The translations under genes and the position numbers were made by a program. Positions 46,944-56,174 of a stretch of 64,000 nucleotides of DNA are shown here, piece by piece (the first letter of the stretch is position 1; every line of letters begins with the position of its first letter). The notes under the pieces are model-generated. The model ran no database searches, was not told the DNA's origin, and worked only from the letters and a program-made list of their open reading frames with translations. Origin of the DNA: Acidobacteriota bacterium (GTDB lineage: Bacteria > Acidobacteriota > Thermoanaerobaculia > Multivoradales > JBCCEF01); assembly GCA_039030395.1 (NCBI GenBank), contig JBCCEF010000002.1, forward strand, positions 403,609 to 467,608, read 5' to 3'.

Positions 46944-49187
46944 ATGAAGTGGCTGACATACATTCTTTCGATCTTGTCGCTGCTGGCGCTGCCCTGCGTA
47001 GCCCATGGACAGTGTGCCTTTGAGGCCACCGTGGTCGATGGCGATCGGGAGCCCGTTCCGGGAGCCATCGTGCATCTGTTGGGCGACGGCCAGCAACTCA
47101 CCGCTGACGGCAGCGGTCGGGTCTGCGCGCAGGACGTTTCCATCGGCCGGCAGACCTTGCTGGTGGTGGCTGACGGTTTCTCCGTTCTCGACGCGCTCGT
47201 CACCAAGCGAGATGAGCCGTTGCTGATGACGCTACAACTGACTCCGGCCTTCGGCGAAGAGCTGGTGGTCACCGGTACACGCACCGCCAAGCGTCTGGCG
47301 GATACACCGGTTCATGTCCAGCAGATCGACCGGGAAGCCATCGAGCGGTCCGCCTCCCGAACCCTTGCCGACGCCATCGAACTGACGCCGGGCGTGCGGA
47401 TCGAGAGCAACTGCCAGAACTGTAATTTCTCGCAGGTGCGCATGCTCGGCCTGGAGGGGCCCTACTCTCAGATCTTGGTCGACGGCCAGCCCACGGTCTC
47501 GTCTCTCGCCTTGGTGTACGGCGTCGAGCAGTTCCCAGCCAGTGCCCTCGAATCCATTGAGGTGGTCAAAGGCGGCGGTGCCGCCATCTATGGAGCCGGT
47601 GCGGTTGGCGGAGTCATCAACCTGATTCCCCACTCACCTTTGGATACCCACTTGACCGTCGAGGGGCGAAGTCTTCGAACCGGCGGTGAGGCCGGCTACA
47701 GCTTTTCGGCCATCGGCGACTACAGTCCGCGCGGCAAACGCACGGGGATATCGTTGATCGCGCAACGCGACCAAGTCGACCCTGCAGACCGAGACGGCGA
47801 CGGTTTCAGCGAGGTGACGAGCCGCGAGCTGACGACCCTTGGCCTGCGCGCCGAGCACTATCTATTCGCCGATCAAGCGCGCGTCTCCGGTGAGTTCAAC
47901 TGGACGGAAGCAAATCGCAGGGGCGGCGATCTGCTGCGCTTCGGCCTGCGGCCTGACGAAACCGCCCTCACCGAAGCGATCGACACCGAGCGCCTAGGTC
48001 TGTCGATTGGCCTTCTGCACACGGTCTCGTCGCGCTTCGACTACCGAATGGCGGCATCCTTCGCAGACACTTCCCGGGACTCCTACTACGGAGCGGGCTT
48101 CGATCCCAACGCCTACGGCACGACCGAAAACCCGCTGTGGATCACGGATTCACAGGCCAATCTCTATCATCCGCGGGGCACCTACAGCTTCGGCGCCAGT
48201 TTCAGCCGGGACGAGACCGACGACCGCCAGCCGGGATACGACCGCATTCTGCGGGAAACCCACACCAACCTCGGAGTCTTCCTCCAGGACGACCGCACGA
48301 TCGGCGACAAGGTCACCGTGGTATACGGGGTGCGAGCCGACGACCACTCGGCGCTACCGGATCCGGTGGTGCTACCGCGGGTCGCCGCGATGATCGCGCC
48401 GCGAGACGACGTGACCGTCCGCTTCTCGTTCGCCCAGGGCTTTCGGGCTCCGGTCACCTTCGACGAGGACCTGCACATCGAGCTGGCGGGCGGCGCGGCG
48501 CGGGTGATCCGCCAAGGCGAAGGGTTGGTCGAAGAGCGTTCGAACGCCTTTCTGGGTTCTCTCGAATGGCGTCCGACCTTTGGCCGGAAGGGCAGCGCTT
48601 CGATCGAACTCGCGGCCTTTCGCACCGATCTCGACGATCTTTTCGACGTCATCGACGCCGACGACCCGGCGACCGAGCAGCGCGAGTTCCTGCGGGTCAA
48701 CGCGGAGGGCGCGACAGTCGAAGGGATGGAGCTGACGGTCGCGCTGCGCTGGGGGTCGAACCTGGCGCTGCAGGCGGGATACGCCACGCAGAGTTCGCGC
48801 TTCGATGTTCCTGAACCGGACTTCGGTAGCCGCGAGTTTTTCCGGTCGCCGGATCACTACGGCACCTTCAGCCTCCAGACCGGTTTGCCGGCGGCGATCG
48901 ATCTGTTCTTCGCCGCCCGCTACACCGGTGAAATGGTGGCGCCGCACTATGCGGGCTTCATCGACGAGGACCGCCTCGAGAGGACCCCGTCATTCCTCGA
49001 GCTCGACGTCAACCTGTCGCGCGACTTCGAGATCGCCGGCCGCACCCTCACCCTCACCGCCGGGGCCAAGAATCTGACCGATGAGTACCAGGAGGATCTG
49101 GATCGGGGACCGGACCGCGACTCCAATTACGTTTACGGTCCGCGTCTGCCTCGGACCTACCAGGTGGGCTTGCGGTGGAAGCTCTGA
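46944..49187 (+). CDS. TonB-dependent outer membrane receptor
   Basis: A 747-aa receptor with a signal peptide (about 1-22) and an N-terminal carboxypeptidase-regulatory-like beta domain (about 24-100). A TonB-box-like EELVVTGTRTAKRL follows, then a plug with SNCQNCNFSQVRMLGLEG (C157, C160) and a 22-strand-type barrel. The CxxC in the plug recalls receptors for metal or metallophore ligands, and the following gene is a TlpA-type thioredoxin, so redox-linked metal uptake is a reasonable guess. The ligand cannot be named from sequence. Confidence 0.9.
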   Translation: MKWLTYILSILSLLALPCVAHGQCAFEATVVDGDREPVPGAIVHLLGDGQQLTADGSGRVCAQDVSIGRQTLLVVADGFSVLDALVTKRDEPLLMTLQLTPAFGEELVVTGTRTAKRLADTPVHVQQIDREAIERSASRTLADAIELTPGVRIESNCQNCNFSQVRMLGLEGPYSQILVDGQPTVSSLALVYGVEQFPASALESIEVVKGGGAAIYGAGAVGGVINLIPHSPLDTHLTVEGRSLRTGGEAGYSFSAIGDYSPRGKRTGISLIAQRDQVDPADRDGDGFSEVTSRELTTLGLRAEHYLFADQARVSGEFNWTEANRRGGDLLRFGLRPDETALTEAIDTERLGLSIGLLHTVSSRFDYRMAASFADTSRDSYYGAGFDPNAYGTTENPLWITDSQANLYHPRGTYSFGASFSRDETDDRQPGYDRILRETHTNLGVFLQDDRTIGDKVTVVYGVRADDHSALPDPVVLPRVAAMIAPRDDVTVRFSFAQGFRAPVTFDEDLHIELAGGAARVIRQGEGLVEERSNAFLGSLEWRPTFGRKGSASIELAAFRTDLDDLFDVIDADDPATEQREFLRVNAEGATVEGMELTVALRWGSNLALQAGYATQSSRFDVPEPDFGSREFFRSPDHYGTFSLQTGLPAAIDLFFAARYTGEMVAPHYAGFIDEDRLERTPSFLELDVNLSRDFEIAGRTLTLTAGAKNLTDEYQEDLDRGPDRDSNYVYGPRLPRTYQVGLRWKL

Positions 49188-49684
49188 CCCATGCCGTGGT
49201 CCTCGCCGTTGCCGGCTTGTTGGGCACACCGGCGGCGATGGGTGCGTCGGAGGCGACGGATCCCTCGATCTGGCAGGCCGAAGAATGGACCGACCTCGAA
49301 GGCTACTCGTGGACGGCGAGTGAGCTGGAAGGCCGGGTCGTTCTGCTCGATTTTTGGGCCACCTGGTGCCCTCCCTGCTTGGCGGAGCTGCCGCAACTGC
49401 GGGCACTGCACGAAGATCGTCAGGACGACGGTCTGTTGATCGTGGGAATCGCTCTCGATGCGATCGATCGGCGCGGACTGCGCTCGTTCCTGTTGCGCCA
49501 CGGCATCGAATGGCCGCAGGTTCATCGCCCGGACGGCCTTCGATCCGAGGTGGCAAGGCGCTTCGGCGTCGATGCCCTACCGGTGACCGTCCTGGTCGAC
49601 CGCCGCGGCCGGGTCGTGGCTCGCAACCTGCGCGGCGAAGCGCTCGCCCGGGTCGTCGATTCCTTGATCCAATTCGAGCGGTAG
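49175..49684 (+). CDS. TlpA/ResA-type thiol-disulfide oxidoreductase
   Basis: A 169-aa exported thioredoxin. It has a signal sequence (about 1-24), the active site WCPPC (C65, C68) and the cis-proline ALPVT. It overlaps the end of the TonB receptor gene by 13 nt, so the two are translated together. It may reduce the CxxC of the receptor plug or a periplasmic metal-binding partner. Confidence 0.88.
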   Translation: MEALTHAVVLAVAGLLGTPAAMGASEATDPSIWQAEEWTDLEGYSWTASELEGRVVLLDFWATWCPPCLAELPQLRALHEDRQDDGLLIVGIALDAIDRRGLRSFLLRHGIEWPQVHRPDGLRSEVARRFGVDALPVTVLVDRRGRVVARNLRGEALARVVDSLIQFER

Positions 49685-49692
49685 GAGAATTA

Positions 49693-49712
49693 GGAGTCCC
49701 TCTCAGGGCTCC
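49693..49712. terminator. Hairpin between convergent genes, weak terminator candidate
   Basis: GGAGtCCCT (49693-49701) pairs with AGGGcTCC-type bases (49705-49712) around a 3-nt loop, with one bulge. No T tract follows, so it is at best a weak bidirectional signal between the TlpA and S46 peptidase genes. Confidence 0.25.
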
Positions 49713-49715
49713 GGG

Positions 49716-51920
49716 TCATCGATCCGGTGGCGAGACGCCTAGCTCTTCGAGGAGAGCCGCGGCGCCCTCCCCGGCCACTGACTCGAGCATCCACAGCATG
49801 TAGCGGACATCGGCACTGACGTTCCTGGCGATCTCCGGGTTGTAGCCGAAGTCGTTGGCGATGTTCTCCCACACCCGGTCGAAGTTCACGCCCACCAGCC
49901 GGCCCCGGCCGTCGAGCACCGGGCTGCCGGAGCTGCCGCCGGTGGTGTCGCCGGTGGCGAGGAAGCCCACCGGCACGTCCTTCAGGAAGGGCGCCGCCCA
50001 GCGACTGGCGGGAGATTCCGGCGCGGCCTCGCGCACCGATTTCGGAGCGTCGAAGGGATCCTCGCCGGTGTGCTTCTGGATCAATCCCGCGAGGGTGGTG
50101 AACGGCTCCATCCACACCGCGTCGCGCGGCGAGTAGCCCTTTACGTGGGCGAGACTGACCCGCAGGGTGCCGTTGGCGTCCGGGTCCAGCGGCCGGCCGA
50201 GGAAACGCTCCAGAGAGCGGCGCCAGGCGGGCCGCAAGCGCAACTCCGCCCCGGCGCGGCGGTTTTCCCGCTCTTCGAGTTCTTTGAGATCGCCGGTCAG
50301 GGCGAAGGCGAAGGCGAGGAGCGGGTCCGACTTCGCCCGCTCCTCAAGCGCCCCAAGGTCGAGATCGAACAGCTCCAGACGGGTCTCCAGGTCCATCAGA
50401 CCGGTGTCGGCGTAGAGCGTCTCGACGGCCGCGGCGACCGAAGCGTCGTTCGTCTCGTCCCCTTTCACCAGAGCGTCGATCGAGGCGAGGCGCTGGTCCG
50501 CGGGCAGCGCCGCCGCCCGCGTCAGCCAGTCGAGCATCAAGGCCCGCTCGGTGGGCGGGTGGATGCGTTTCTGGTTGCGTTCATGGGACGTGCGGCGGCG
50601 GGGGCGATCGCGCTCTTGGTAGCCGGCTCGCCGTTCGATATCCGGCTTTTCCGCTTCCTGCGCGCCGCGCACCATTCCCAGGGTCAGGGCGAAGGCGAGG
50701 GGGCCGCTGCGCACCTGGCCGAGGAGAAAGTCCCTCTGCCAGCCGGCGGCCTGGTTGGCCTCCGCCGCTTCGGTGAGGGCGCCGAGGGCCGCTAGGCCCT
50801 CCTGCTCTTCGGTGCGACTTTCCGCCCAGGCGGTGTACCTCTCTTCGAGGGATCGCTTCTTGTCGAGGATCTGGCCGCGCTCCAGGCCGGCCACCTGACC
50901 GCGGCCGTTCTTCTCGGCGTTCTCCAGGCTCTTGATGCGATCCGCCAGGGCGATACGGGCCTCCTCGCCCTCCTCCGAGGCGGCCTTCATCAGGGCGATG
51001 CGGTCGCGGAAAAGGGCGCTCCGGCGCGGGAAGTAGAGGGTCCCGGTCTCCTCCATCTCCGCCGCCACCTGCGAGCGGAAGGTGCGGCCGGGATAGCCCA
51101 CCACCATCACGAAGTCGTCCCGAGCGAGATCGCCCGGTGCCACCTCCAGCGAACGACGGGGACGATAAGGCACGTTGCTGGCCGCCTTCTCCGCCGGTGC
51201 GTTGTTCTCGCCGGCATAGATCCGCACCAGGGCGAAGTCGCCCGCGTGGCGCGGCCAGGACCAGTTGTCCACTTCGCCGCCGAATTCCCCCACCCAGCGC
51301 GGCGGTGCGTAGACCAGCCGCGCGTCGCGCAATTCGATGGCCTCGATCCGCACGATCCGCACGCCGCCGTCGTAGGTGGCGACGCGGCAGCGGCGGAAGT
51401 TCTCGGTCTCGCACTCGGCGACCAATTCCTTGCGCCGCCGCTCCACCGCCTCGAAGCGCTCACCGTCGTCGGCTCCGGCGGGCACCGCCGCCATCACCGC
51501 CTCGGTCACGTCCTCGAAGCGCACCGGCACCTGTGCCCGCATCCCCGTCGCCGGCAGCTCGTCGGACCGGTCCACCGCCAGGAAGCCCTGATCGATCAGG
51601 TCTCGCTCCGGCGTCGAATGCTCCTGGAGGATGGAGAAAATGCAGTGGTGGTTGGTGATCAACAGTCCTTCGTCGGAGACGAAGCCGGCGCTACAGCCGT
51701 TGATCTGGACGATCGCTTCGAGCAATCCCCCACCCGCCGCCTTCCACAACTCCTGTGGCGCGATCTCCAGGCCCAGTTCGGCGAGCCAAGCGGGGTCGTG
51801 GGCCAGGATCTGCTCCGGCGTCCACTTGCCCTCGACGGCGGAAAGGGGCGCGGCGGAGACCGCGAAAACGAGAATGACGGCGAGGAAAACGGCGGTGGAC
51901 GTTCGCTGGGGTGCTTGCAT
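49716..51920 (-). CDS. S46-family dipeptidyl-peptidase, DPP11-like
   Basis: A 734-aa periplasmic peptidase with a signal peptide (about 1-28). Triad candidates are His in TNHHC (91-92), Asp in EVDNW (D218) and S664 in GGSSGSPV. Arg682, exactly 18 residues after the catalytic Ser (VNFDRVW), is where DPP11 enzymes carry the Arg that selects Asp/Glu at P1 and DPP7 enzymes carry Gly, so acidic specificity is predicted. The frame remains open above 51920, but the signal peptide starts there. Such enzymes release dipeptides from scavenged protein. Confidence 0.9.
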   Translation of the reverse strand: MQAPQRTSTAVFLAVILVFAVSAAPLSAVEGKWTPEQILAHDPAWLAELGLEIAPQELWKAAGGGLLEAIVQINGCSAGFVSDEGLLITNHHCIFSILQEHSTPERDLIDQGFLAVDRSDELPATGMRAQVPVRFEDVTEAVMAAVPAGADDGERFEAVERRRKELVAECETENFRRCRVATYDGGVRIVRIEAIELRDARLVYAPPRWVGEFGGEVDNWSWPRHAGDFALVRIYAGENNAPAEKAASNVPYRPRRSLEVAPGDLARDDFVMVVGYPGRTFRSQVAAEMEETGTLYFPRRSALFRDRIALMKAASEEGEEARIALADRIKSLENAEKNGRGQVAGLERGQILDKKRSLEERYTAWAESRTEEQEGLAALGALTEAAEANQAAGWQRDFLLGQVRSGPLAFALTLGMVRGAQEAEKPDIERRAGYQERDRPRRRTSHERNQKRIHPPTERALMLDWLTRAAALPADQRLASIDALVKGDETNDASVAAAVETLYADTGLMDLETRLELFDLDLGALEERAKSDPLLAFAFALTGDLKELEERENRRAGAELRLRPAWRRSLERFLGRPLDPDANGTLRVSLAHVKGYSPRDAVWMEPFTTLAGLIQKHTGEDPFDAPKSVREAAPESPASRWAAPFLKDVPVGFLATGDTTGGSSGSPVLDGRGRLVGVNFDRVWENIANDFGYNPEIARNVSADVRYMLWMLESVAGEGAAALLEELGVSPPDR

Positions 51921-52042
51921 TCCTCGATCATACCGTCCCTCACGGTAGAAACCGCCGTGCTGGGACCGCGGCCGGCGGCCAACAGATCGAGCCTCGACGG
52001 GGCCGCCTGCCGATCGAATTGAGGCGGTAGACTCTCCGGTGT

Positions 52043-54184
52043 ATGGCATCCCAAGAGCCGGTTTTTTCGCTCGAAGAGTTCGCCAAGGAACTCGCCCTCG
52101 GTTGGCGCAAGCTGGTGTTCTATCCGGCCGGCCATCCGGAGCGGCAGGGTGCCCTGGAGCCGGCGTTGGGCCAGCTCCGCGGCTTGCTGGCGCCGGCCGG
52201 AGAAATTCGCCTGGGGGTGGCGCGAGACACTCTGATGGCCGGACCGGACGTGATCGGCGGGGTCGGCGTCGAGAAGCTCGCCGACGCCCTCTACGTGCGC
52301 AATGTCGCTTTCCTGATCTTCAAGGAAGGGGTGGCGCTGAGCGACCTCCTGACGCTCCTCCAGTTGCTGAGCGATGATCCGCCCGAGGACGGCCAGCGGA
52401 TCGATTTTGGGCAGGAACTCCAGCGTCGGGGATTGACTACCATCGGCGCCGAGGCGGTGGACTACTCCGAACTGCTGACGGTTGAAGACTTGGCCGGAAG
52501 TGACCGCGCCTATTCCCTGTGGAACCGGATCCTCTCCGGCGAGCTCGGCGAGGAGGTCGGCGACGGAACCATGGAAGCGGTGATGCTGCTGGTGCGCCGC
52601 CTGCTTCCCTCCGGCCTGGAGGAGTCCGGTGCCGCCGGTACCGTCGCCTTGCCGGAAGAGGCTAGGAAGCTCACCGCGCGGCTGGCCGAATCGATCGGAC
52701 AGCACCTCCGGCAGGCTTCAGACCAGGCCGCCTCGCGGCTCCTGGTGCGGCAGGTTCTGGAACTGCTCGACGCCCTGCCGTCGGTGGTTCGCATCCCGGT
52801 ACTGGAGGCGGCGTTGAGCCGTTTGGCCTCTCCAGAGGGCGACGAGATGGCCTTGGAGACCCTGTTCGAAGCGACCGCGGCGCCGGATCTGATCGCCGCC
52901 ATTCGCTCGATGCGGGAGAGCGGCAGCGGCTTCTCAGCTCACTTGATGGGTTTGATCGAGGGCTTGGTGGTGGCGGCTCCAGCGCTCAATCGCCCGTCCG
53001 GACCGGCCGGCGGCGAATCCGAGGCGACGGCGCTGGTCGATCTGCTGCGCCAGGATCTCGATCAGGCGGGCGCCGGCGACGAGCAGGATGAAGGGGAATT
53101 CGCGGTGCGCCTGCCGGTGGTGGACCCTCGCCTGGAAGTGCCGGCGGATTTCGATGCTTCCCTCGACACCCTGCAGCCGGGGGCGTTGCGCCAAAGTCTG
53201 CTGCGCACCATCCTCGTCCTGCTGCAAGATCCTTTTCTGGACGACGAGGGCGCCGACCAGCTCTTTACCCGGCTGGAAGAGGTCTTTGGATCCCTGGTCA
53301 GCAGCGGGCGGATCGCGGCGGCGACAGCGCTGGTGCAGCAGGTGCGAAGCCTGACGGATCCCGACGGCGGCCAAGGTGCAGGAGTGTCCCAGGCGGCCGC
53401 CCGCTGCCTACATCGGCTTGCCGGACCGCGCACCGTCGAATGGCTCCTCGATGCCCTGCGTTCCACCGGACCGGAAGCGGCGGATCCGTTGGTCGAAGCC
53501 CTTGGCCTCGGCCTGCTCGAGCAGCTTATCGAGGCCTTGAACGAGACGAAGGACCGCGCCGACCGGCGCCTGCTGCTGGCGGTGCTGCAACGTTTCTCGG
53601 CCTATGTCGCGCCCCTCGCCGCCCAACGCCTGCAGGATCCCCGTTGGTTCGTCGTGCGCAACATGCTGACCCTGCTGGCGCAGGTCGACGATCCCGGGGC
53701 GCTCGCCTGGATCCACCACTGCGCCGACCACGAGGACTCGCGGGTTCGCCTGGAGGCGATCAAGAGCCTGCTGCGCCGCGATCCGGACCTGCCGTCGGCG
53801 CGCATCGCATCCGCCCTGAACGACCCGGACGAGCGCATTCGGATGCGTATGGCGCACGGCGTCGGCGCCTTTCAGCGTGGGCAAGCGGTTGGGCCGCTGC
53901 TCGCCCTGCTTGCGAGCCGCGGTCCCCTCGCCCGGGACCGGCCGCTGCGGGTGCAGGCGCTCACCAGCCTCGGCCACATCGGGGATCCCGCCGCCCTTCC
54001 CCAACTCGCTCGCTTCTTCGGGGGTCTCGGACTGGTTCCGCTGGAGGAGCGCCGTGCCGCCTATGCCTCCCTCGCCGGCTACCCGCCGGCGGCGCGGCAG
54101 ATGTGGGTCCAGAAGGGCCTCAAGGTGCGCGACCACGAGATCCGCAGGGTGTGCCAGAGGCTCGCCCGCGAAGGAGGCCCATGA
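52043..54184 (+). CDS. HEAT-repeat protein with YPAxHP N-terminal domain
   Basis: A 713-aa soluble alpha-helical protein. Residues about 10-115 form a domain with VFYPAGHPERQGALEPALGQL, ending in FKEGVALSDLLTLLQLL, that is also found at the start of the next gene's product. The middle is helical and less clear. HEAT/armadillo repeats appear from about 440 to 700 (LQDPRWFVVRNMLTLLAQVDDPGAL, DHEDSRVRLEAIKSLLRRD). It overlaps the HD-GYP-like gene by 4 nt, suggesting a two-protein scaffold and enzyme-like pair. Confidence 0.72.
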   Translation: MASQEPVFSLEEFAKELALGWRKLVFYPAGHPERQGALEPALGQLRGLLAPAGEIRLGVARDTLMAGPDVIGGVGVEKLADALYVRNVAFLIFKEGVALSDLLTLLQLLSDDPPEDGQRIDFGQELQRRGLTTIGAEAVDYSELLTVEDLAGSDRAYSLWNRILSGELGEEVGDGTMEAVMLLVRRLLPSGLEESGAAGTVALPEEARKLTARLAESIGQHLRQASDQAASRLLVRQVLELLDALPSVVRIPVLEAALSRLASPEGDEMALETLFEATAAPDLIAAIRSMRESGSGFSAHLMGLIEGLVVAAPALNRPSGPAGGESEATALVDLLRQDLDQAGAGDEQDEGEFAVRLPVVDPRLEVPADFDASLDTLQPGALRQSLLRTILVLLQDPFLDDEGADQLFTRLEEVFGSLVSSGRIAAATALVQQVRSLTDPDGGQGAGVSQAAARCLHRLAGPRTVEWLLDALRSTGPEAADPLVEALGLGLLEQLIEALNETKDRADRRLLLAVLQRFSAYVAPLAAQRLQDPRWFVVRNMLTLLAQVDDPGALAWIHHCADHEDSRVRLEAIKSLLRRDPDLPSARIASALNDPDERIRMRMAHGVGAFQRGQAVGPLLALLASRGPLARDRPLRVQALTSLGHIGDPAALPQLARFFGGLGLVPLEERRAAYASLAGYPPAARQMWVQKGLKVRDHEIRRVCQRLAREGGP

Positions 54185-55281
54185 CCGACACCGGCAACCT
54201 GGCTCCTGCCGAGGCGGCGGGCGCCACCCGCGGCTTCTTGATGGGGCTGTCTCACGCCGCTTCCACCTTCGGCCTGTACCCGGCCGAACACCCGCGGGCA
54301 CGACAGGCCTTAGGCAAGCTCCAAGAGGCCTTCGCCGTGGCCCTCACGGCGCGGCAGACCGAAGAGGTGACGTTGCTGCTGGTGGATGACGACCTGGCGG
54401 TCGATCACGAACCCTGGCAGCGCGGCAGCGTCTACGCTGCCGCGCTGCGCAAGGCGATGACCCGTGCCCGGGTCGAGCGGCTGACCCTGCAACTGGGGGT
54501 GACCGGCGAAGAGCTGGCGGACCTGCTCCAGGCCCTCGCCGGCGCCTACCCGGCGACCTCCGGGGAACACATTCAGATCGGTCGGCTGGCGATCGGCGAT
54601 TCGTCGGACGATGGCTTCGGAGCCGGCCTCGAAGGCCGCATTGACGCGCTGCGCGACGGTTTGGATCTGCTGGCCGAGGATCTCACCAAGGGTTTCGCTC
54701 AGCTCGAACGCACCCTCTGGCAGGTGCTCGAAACGACCGCCCAGCAGGACCGCACCTTCGCCCTGCTGGCGGGTTTCCGGGAGGATGGGCAGAACGAGCG
54801 CCTATGGCGCCATTCGATCAATGTCGGATTGCTGGCGATTCACCACGGCCGCGCCCTCGGCCTGGCCGGCGAGGCGCTCCACGGCCTGGGCGTGGGGGCC
54901 CTGCTGCACGACATCGGATACCTGGACTTCGAGGGCCGGATGCCGTCGCCGGCGCTGCGCCGGCGCCACCCGGAGTTGGGAGCGAGGCGCCTGGCGGCGA
55001 TCGAAGGGATGGCGGAGGTGCCGATTTTGGTGGCCTTCGAACATCACCTGGCGTGGGACGGACGCGGTGGCTATCCGGAATCCGCCGCCCGCCGGCCGGG
55101 GCTGGCGGCCCAGATTACCGCCGTGGCGGACTGTTGGGACATGGTGCTTCAGGCGGGGGCGACGCTGCCCTATCCGGCGCGTCACGACCTCGCCGTAGCC
55201 GAACTCCAGCGGCGCGCCGGGGCGATGCTCGACCCCTTCCTGGTGGCGAGTTTCGTCGAGCGGACCTCGGCTACGGAATGA
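54181..55281 (+). CDS. HD-GYP-like domain protein with divergent motifs
   Basis: A 366-aa protein. Residues about 15-125 repeat the YPAxHP domain of the preceding protein (GLYPAEHPRARQALGKLQ). After a helical linker comes an HD-GYP-type domain (about 195-355) with H211, HD at 243-244 and HH at 288-289. Two motif positions deviate: HDIGK reads HDIGY (Y247), and HHExxDGxGYP reads HHLAWDGRGGYP. Cyclic-di-GMP hydrolysis is therefore doubtful. It ends in an 11-nt convergent overlap with the lysozyme gene. Confidence 0.82.
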   Translation: MTDTGNLAPAEAAGATRGFLMGLSHAASTFGLYPAEHPRARQALGKLQEAFAVALTARQTEEVTLLLVDDDLAVDHEPWQRGSVYAAALRKAMTRARVERLTLQLGVTGEELADLLQALAGAYPATSGEHIQIGRLAIGDSSDDGFGAGLEGRIDALRDGLDLLAEDLTKGFAQLERTLWQVLETTAQQDRTFALLAGFREDGQNERLWRHSINVGLLAIHHGRALGLAGEALHGLGVGALLHDIGYLDFEGRMPSPALRRRHPELGARRLAAIEGMAEVPILVAFEHHLAWDGRGGYPESAARRPGLAAQITAVADCWDMVLQAGATLPYPARHDLAVAELQRRAGAMLDPFLVASFVERTSATE

Positions 55282-56089
55282 GCAGCGATGCGATGGCGTC
55301 AAGGCGCGGGTTGCCGAGGTTCAGGTCCGCCCCCTTTGCCACCCCTTCGACCGTCGCGTCCCCCTTTGACTGCCACAGGTGCCATTGCTCCCAGCCCTTC
55401 GGCAGTACCGGCGCCGCCACGTCGTACTCGGCGATCCACAGCGGGTAGTCGCCGAAATCGGCGGTTAGGTGCCGGTTCCAGAAGTGCGGTGAGGTGTAGA
55501 TCATGGGCTTCACCCCGACGCGCTTTTCGATGTGATCGAGAAAGGTCCGAAGTCGTTCGGCCAGGCCCGGCGGGGTGTTGTGGCCGATCAACTCGACATC
55601 GACCACCGGCACCAGATCCCCGGAGGAGAAAGGGACGGTGCGGAGAAAAAACTCCGCCTGTTCGACAGGATCGTCTTCGGTGACATAAAAGTGGTAGGCG
55701 CCGCGCCGCAGACCGACCTTCCGAATCGCCGGCCAGTGGCCCTGGAAGGCCGAGTCCTCGAGGTCCACCCCTTCCGTCGCCTTGACCACTGCGAAGGTGA
55801 AGCCCTGATCGGCGATCACCTGCCAGTCGACGGCTCCGCTGTGCCGAGAGACGTCCACTCCGTGATGGATCGCCACGACCGCCGCTGGCCCTGCCTCAGC
55901 GAGAGCGGCAGCCAGGGAATCGCCCGCCGCCGGGTGAGGCGCCGCCGAGTCTTCCGAAGAGGCGGCGATCGGTGTCAACCCGGCGGTCGCTTCGCCCTGA
56001 ATTCCCGTCGGACCCGGCCCGCCGACGACCCAGCCGACCGCCATCGTCAGCAGCAGTAGGCTACGGGTGCTCTCAATAGCGATTCTCAC
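55271..56089 (-). CDS. GH25-family lysozyme, exported
   Basis: A 272-aa protein with an N-terminal signal (about 8-24), a Ala/Ser/Pro-rich linker and a GH25 muramidase domain from about 74. Signature HHGVDVSRHSG carries D79, and the catalytic pair is D164/E166 in VVDVELIG. The start is a GTG at 56089 behind GAGGTAAAAG. It cuts the MurNAc-GlcNAc bond; a role in cell-wall remodelling or competitor lysis is inferred. Confidence 0.88.
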   Translation of the reverse strand: MRIAIESTRSLLLLTMAVGWVVGGPGPTGIQGEATAGLTPIAASSEDSAAPHPAAGDSLAAALAEAGPAAVVAIHHGVDVSRHSGAVDWQVIADQGFTFAVVKATEGVDLEDSAFQGHWPAIRKVGLRRGAYHFYVTEDDPVEQAEFFLRTVPFSSGDLVPVVDVELIGHNTPPGLAERLRTFLDHIEKRVGVKPMIYTSPHFWNRHLTADFGDYPLWIAEYDVAAPVLPKGWEQWHLWQSKGDATVEGVAKGADLNLGNPRLDAIASLLIP

Positions 56090-56174
56090 CTTTTACCTCG
56101 ACAATTCCGGCGACGTCAGTCTTGGCAGCGAACGATCACTTCTTGCGCGACTGTACCGCCTGTGCCAGCAGAAA

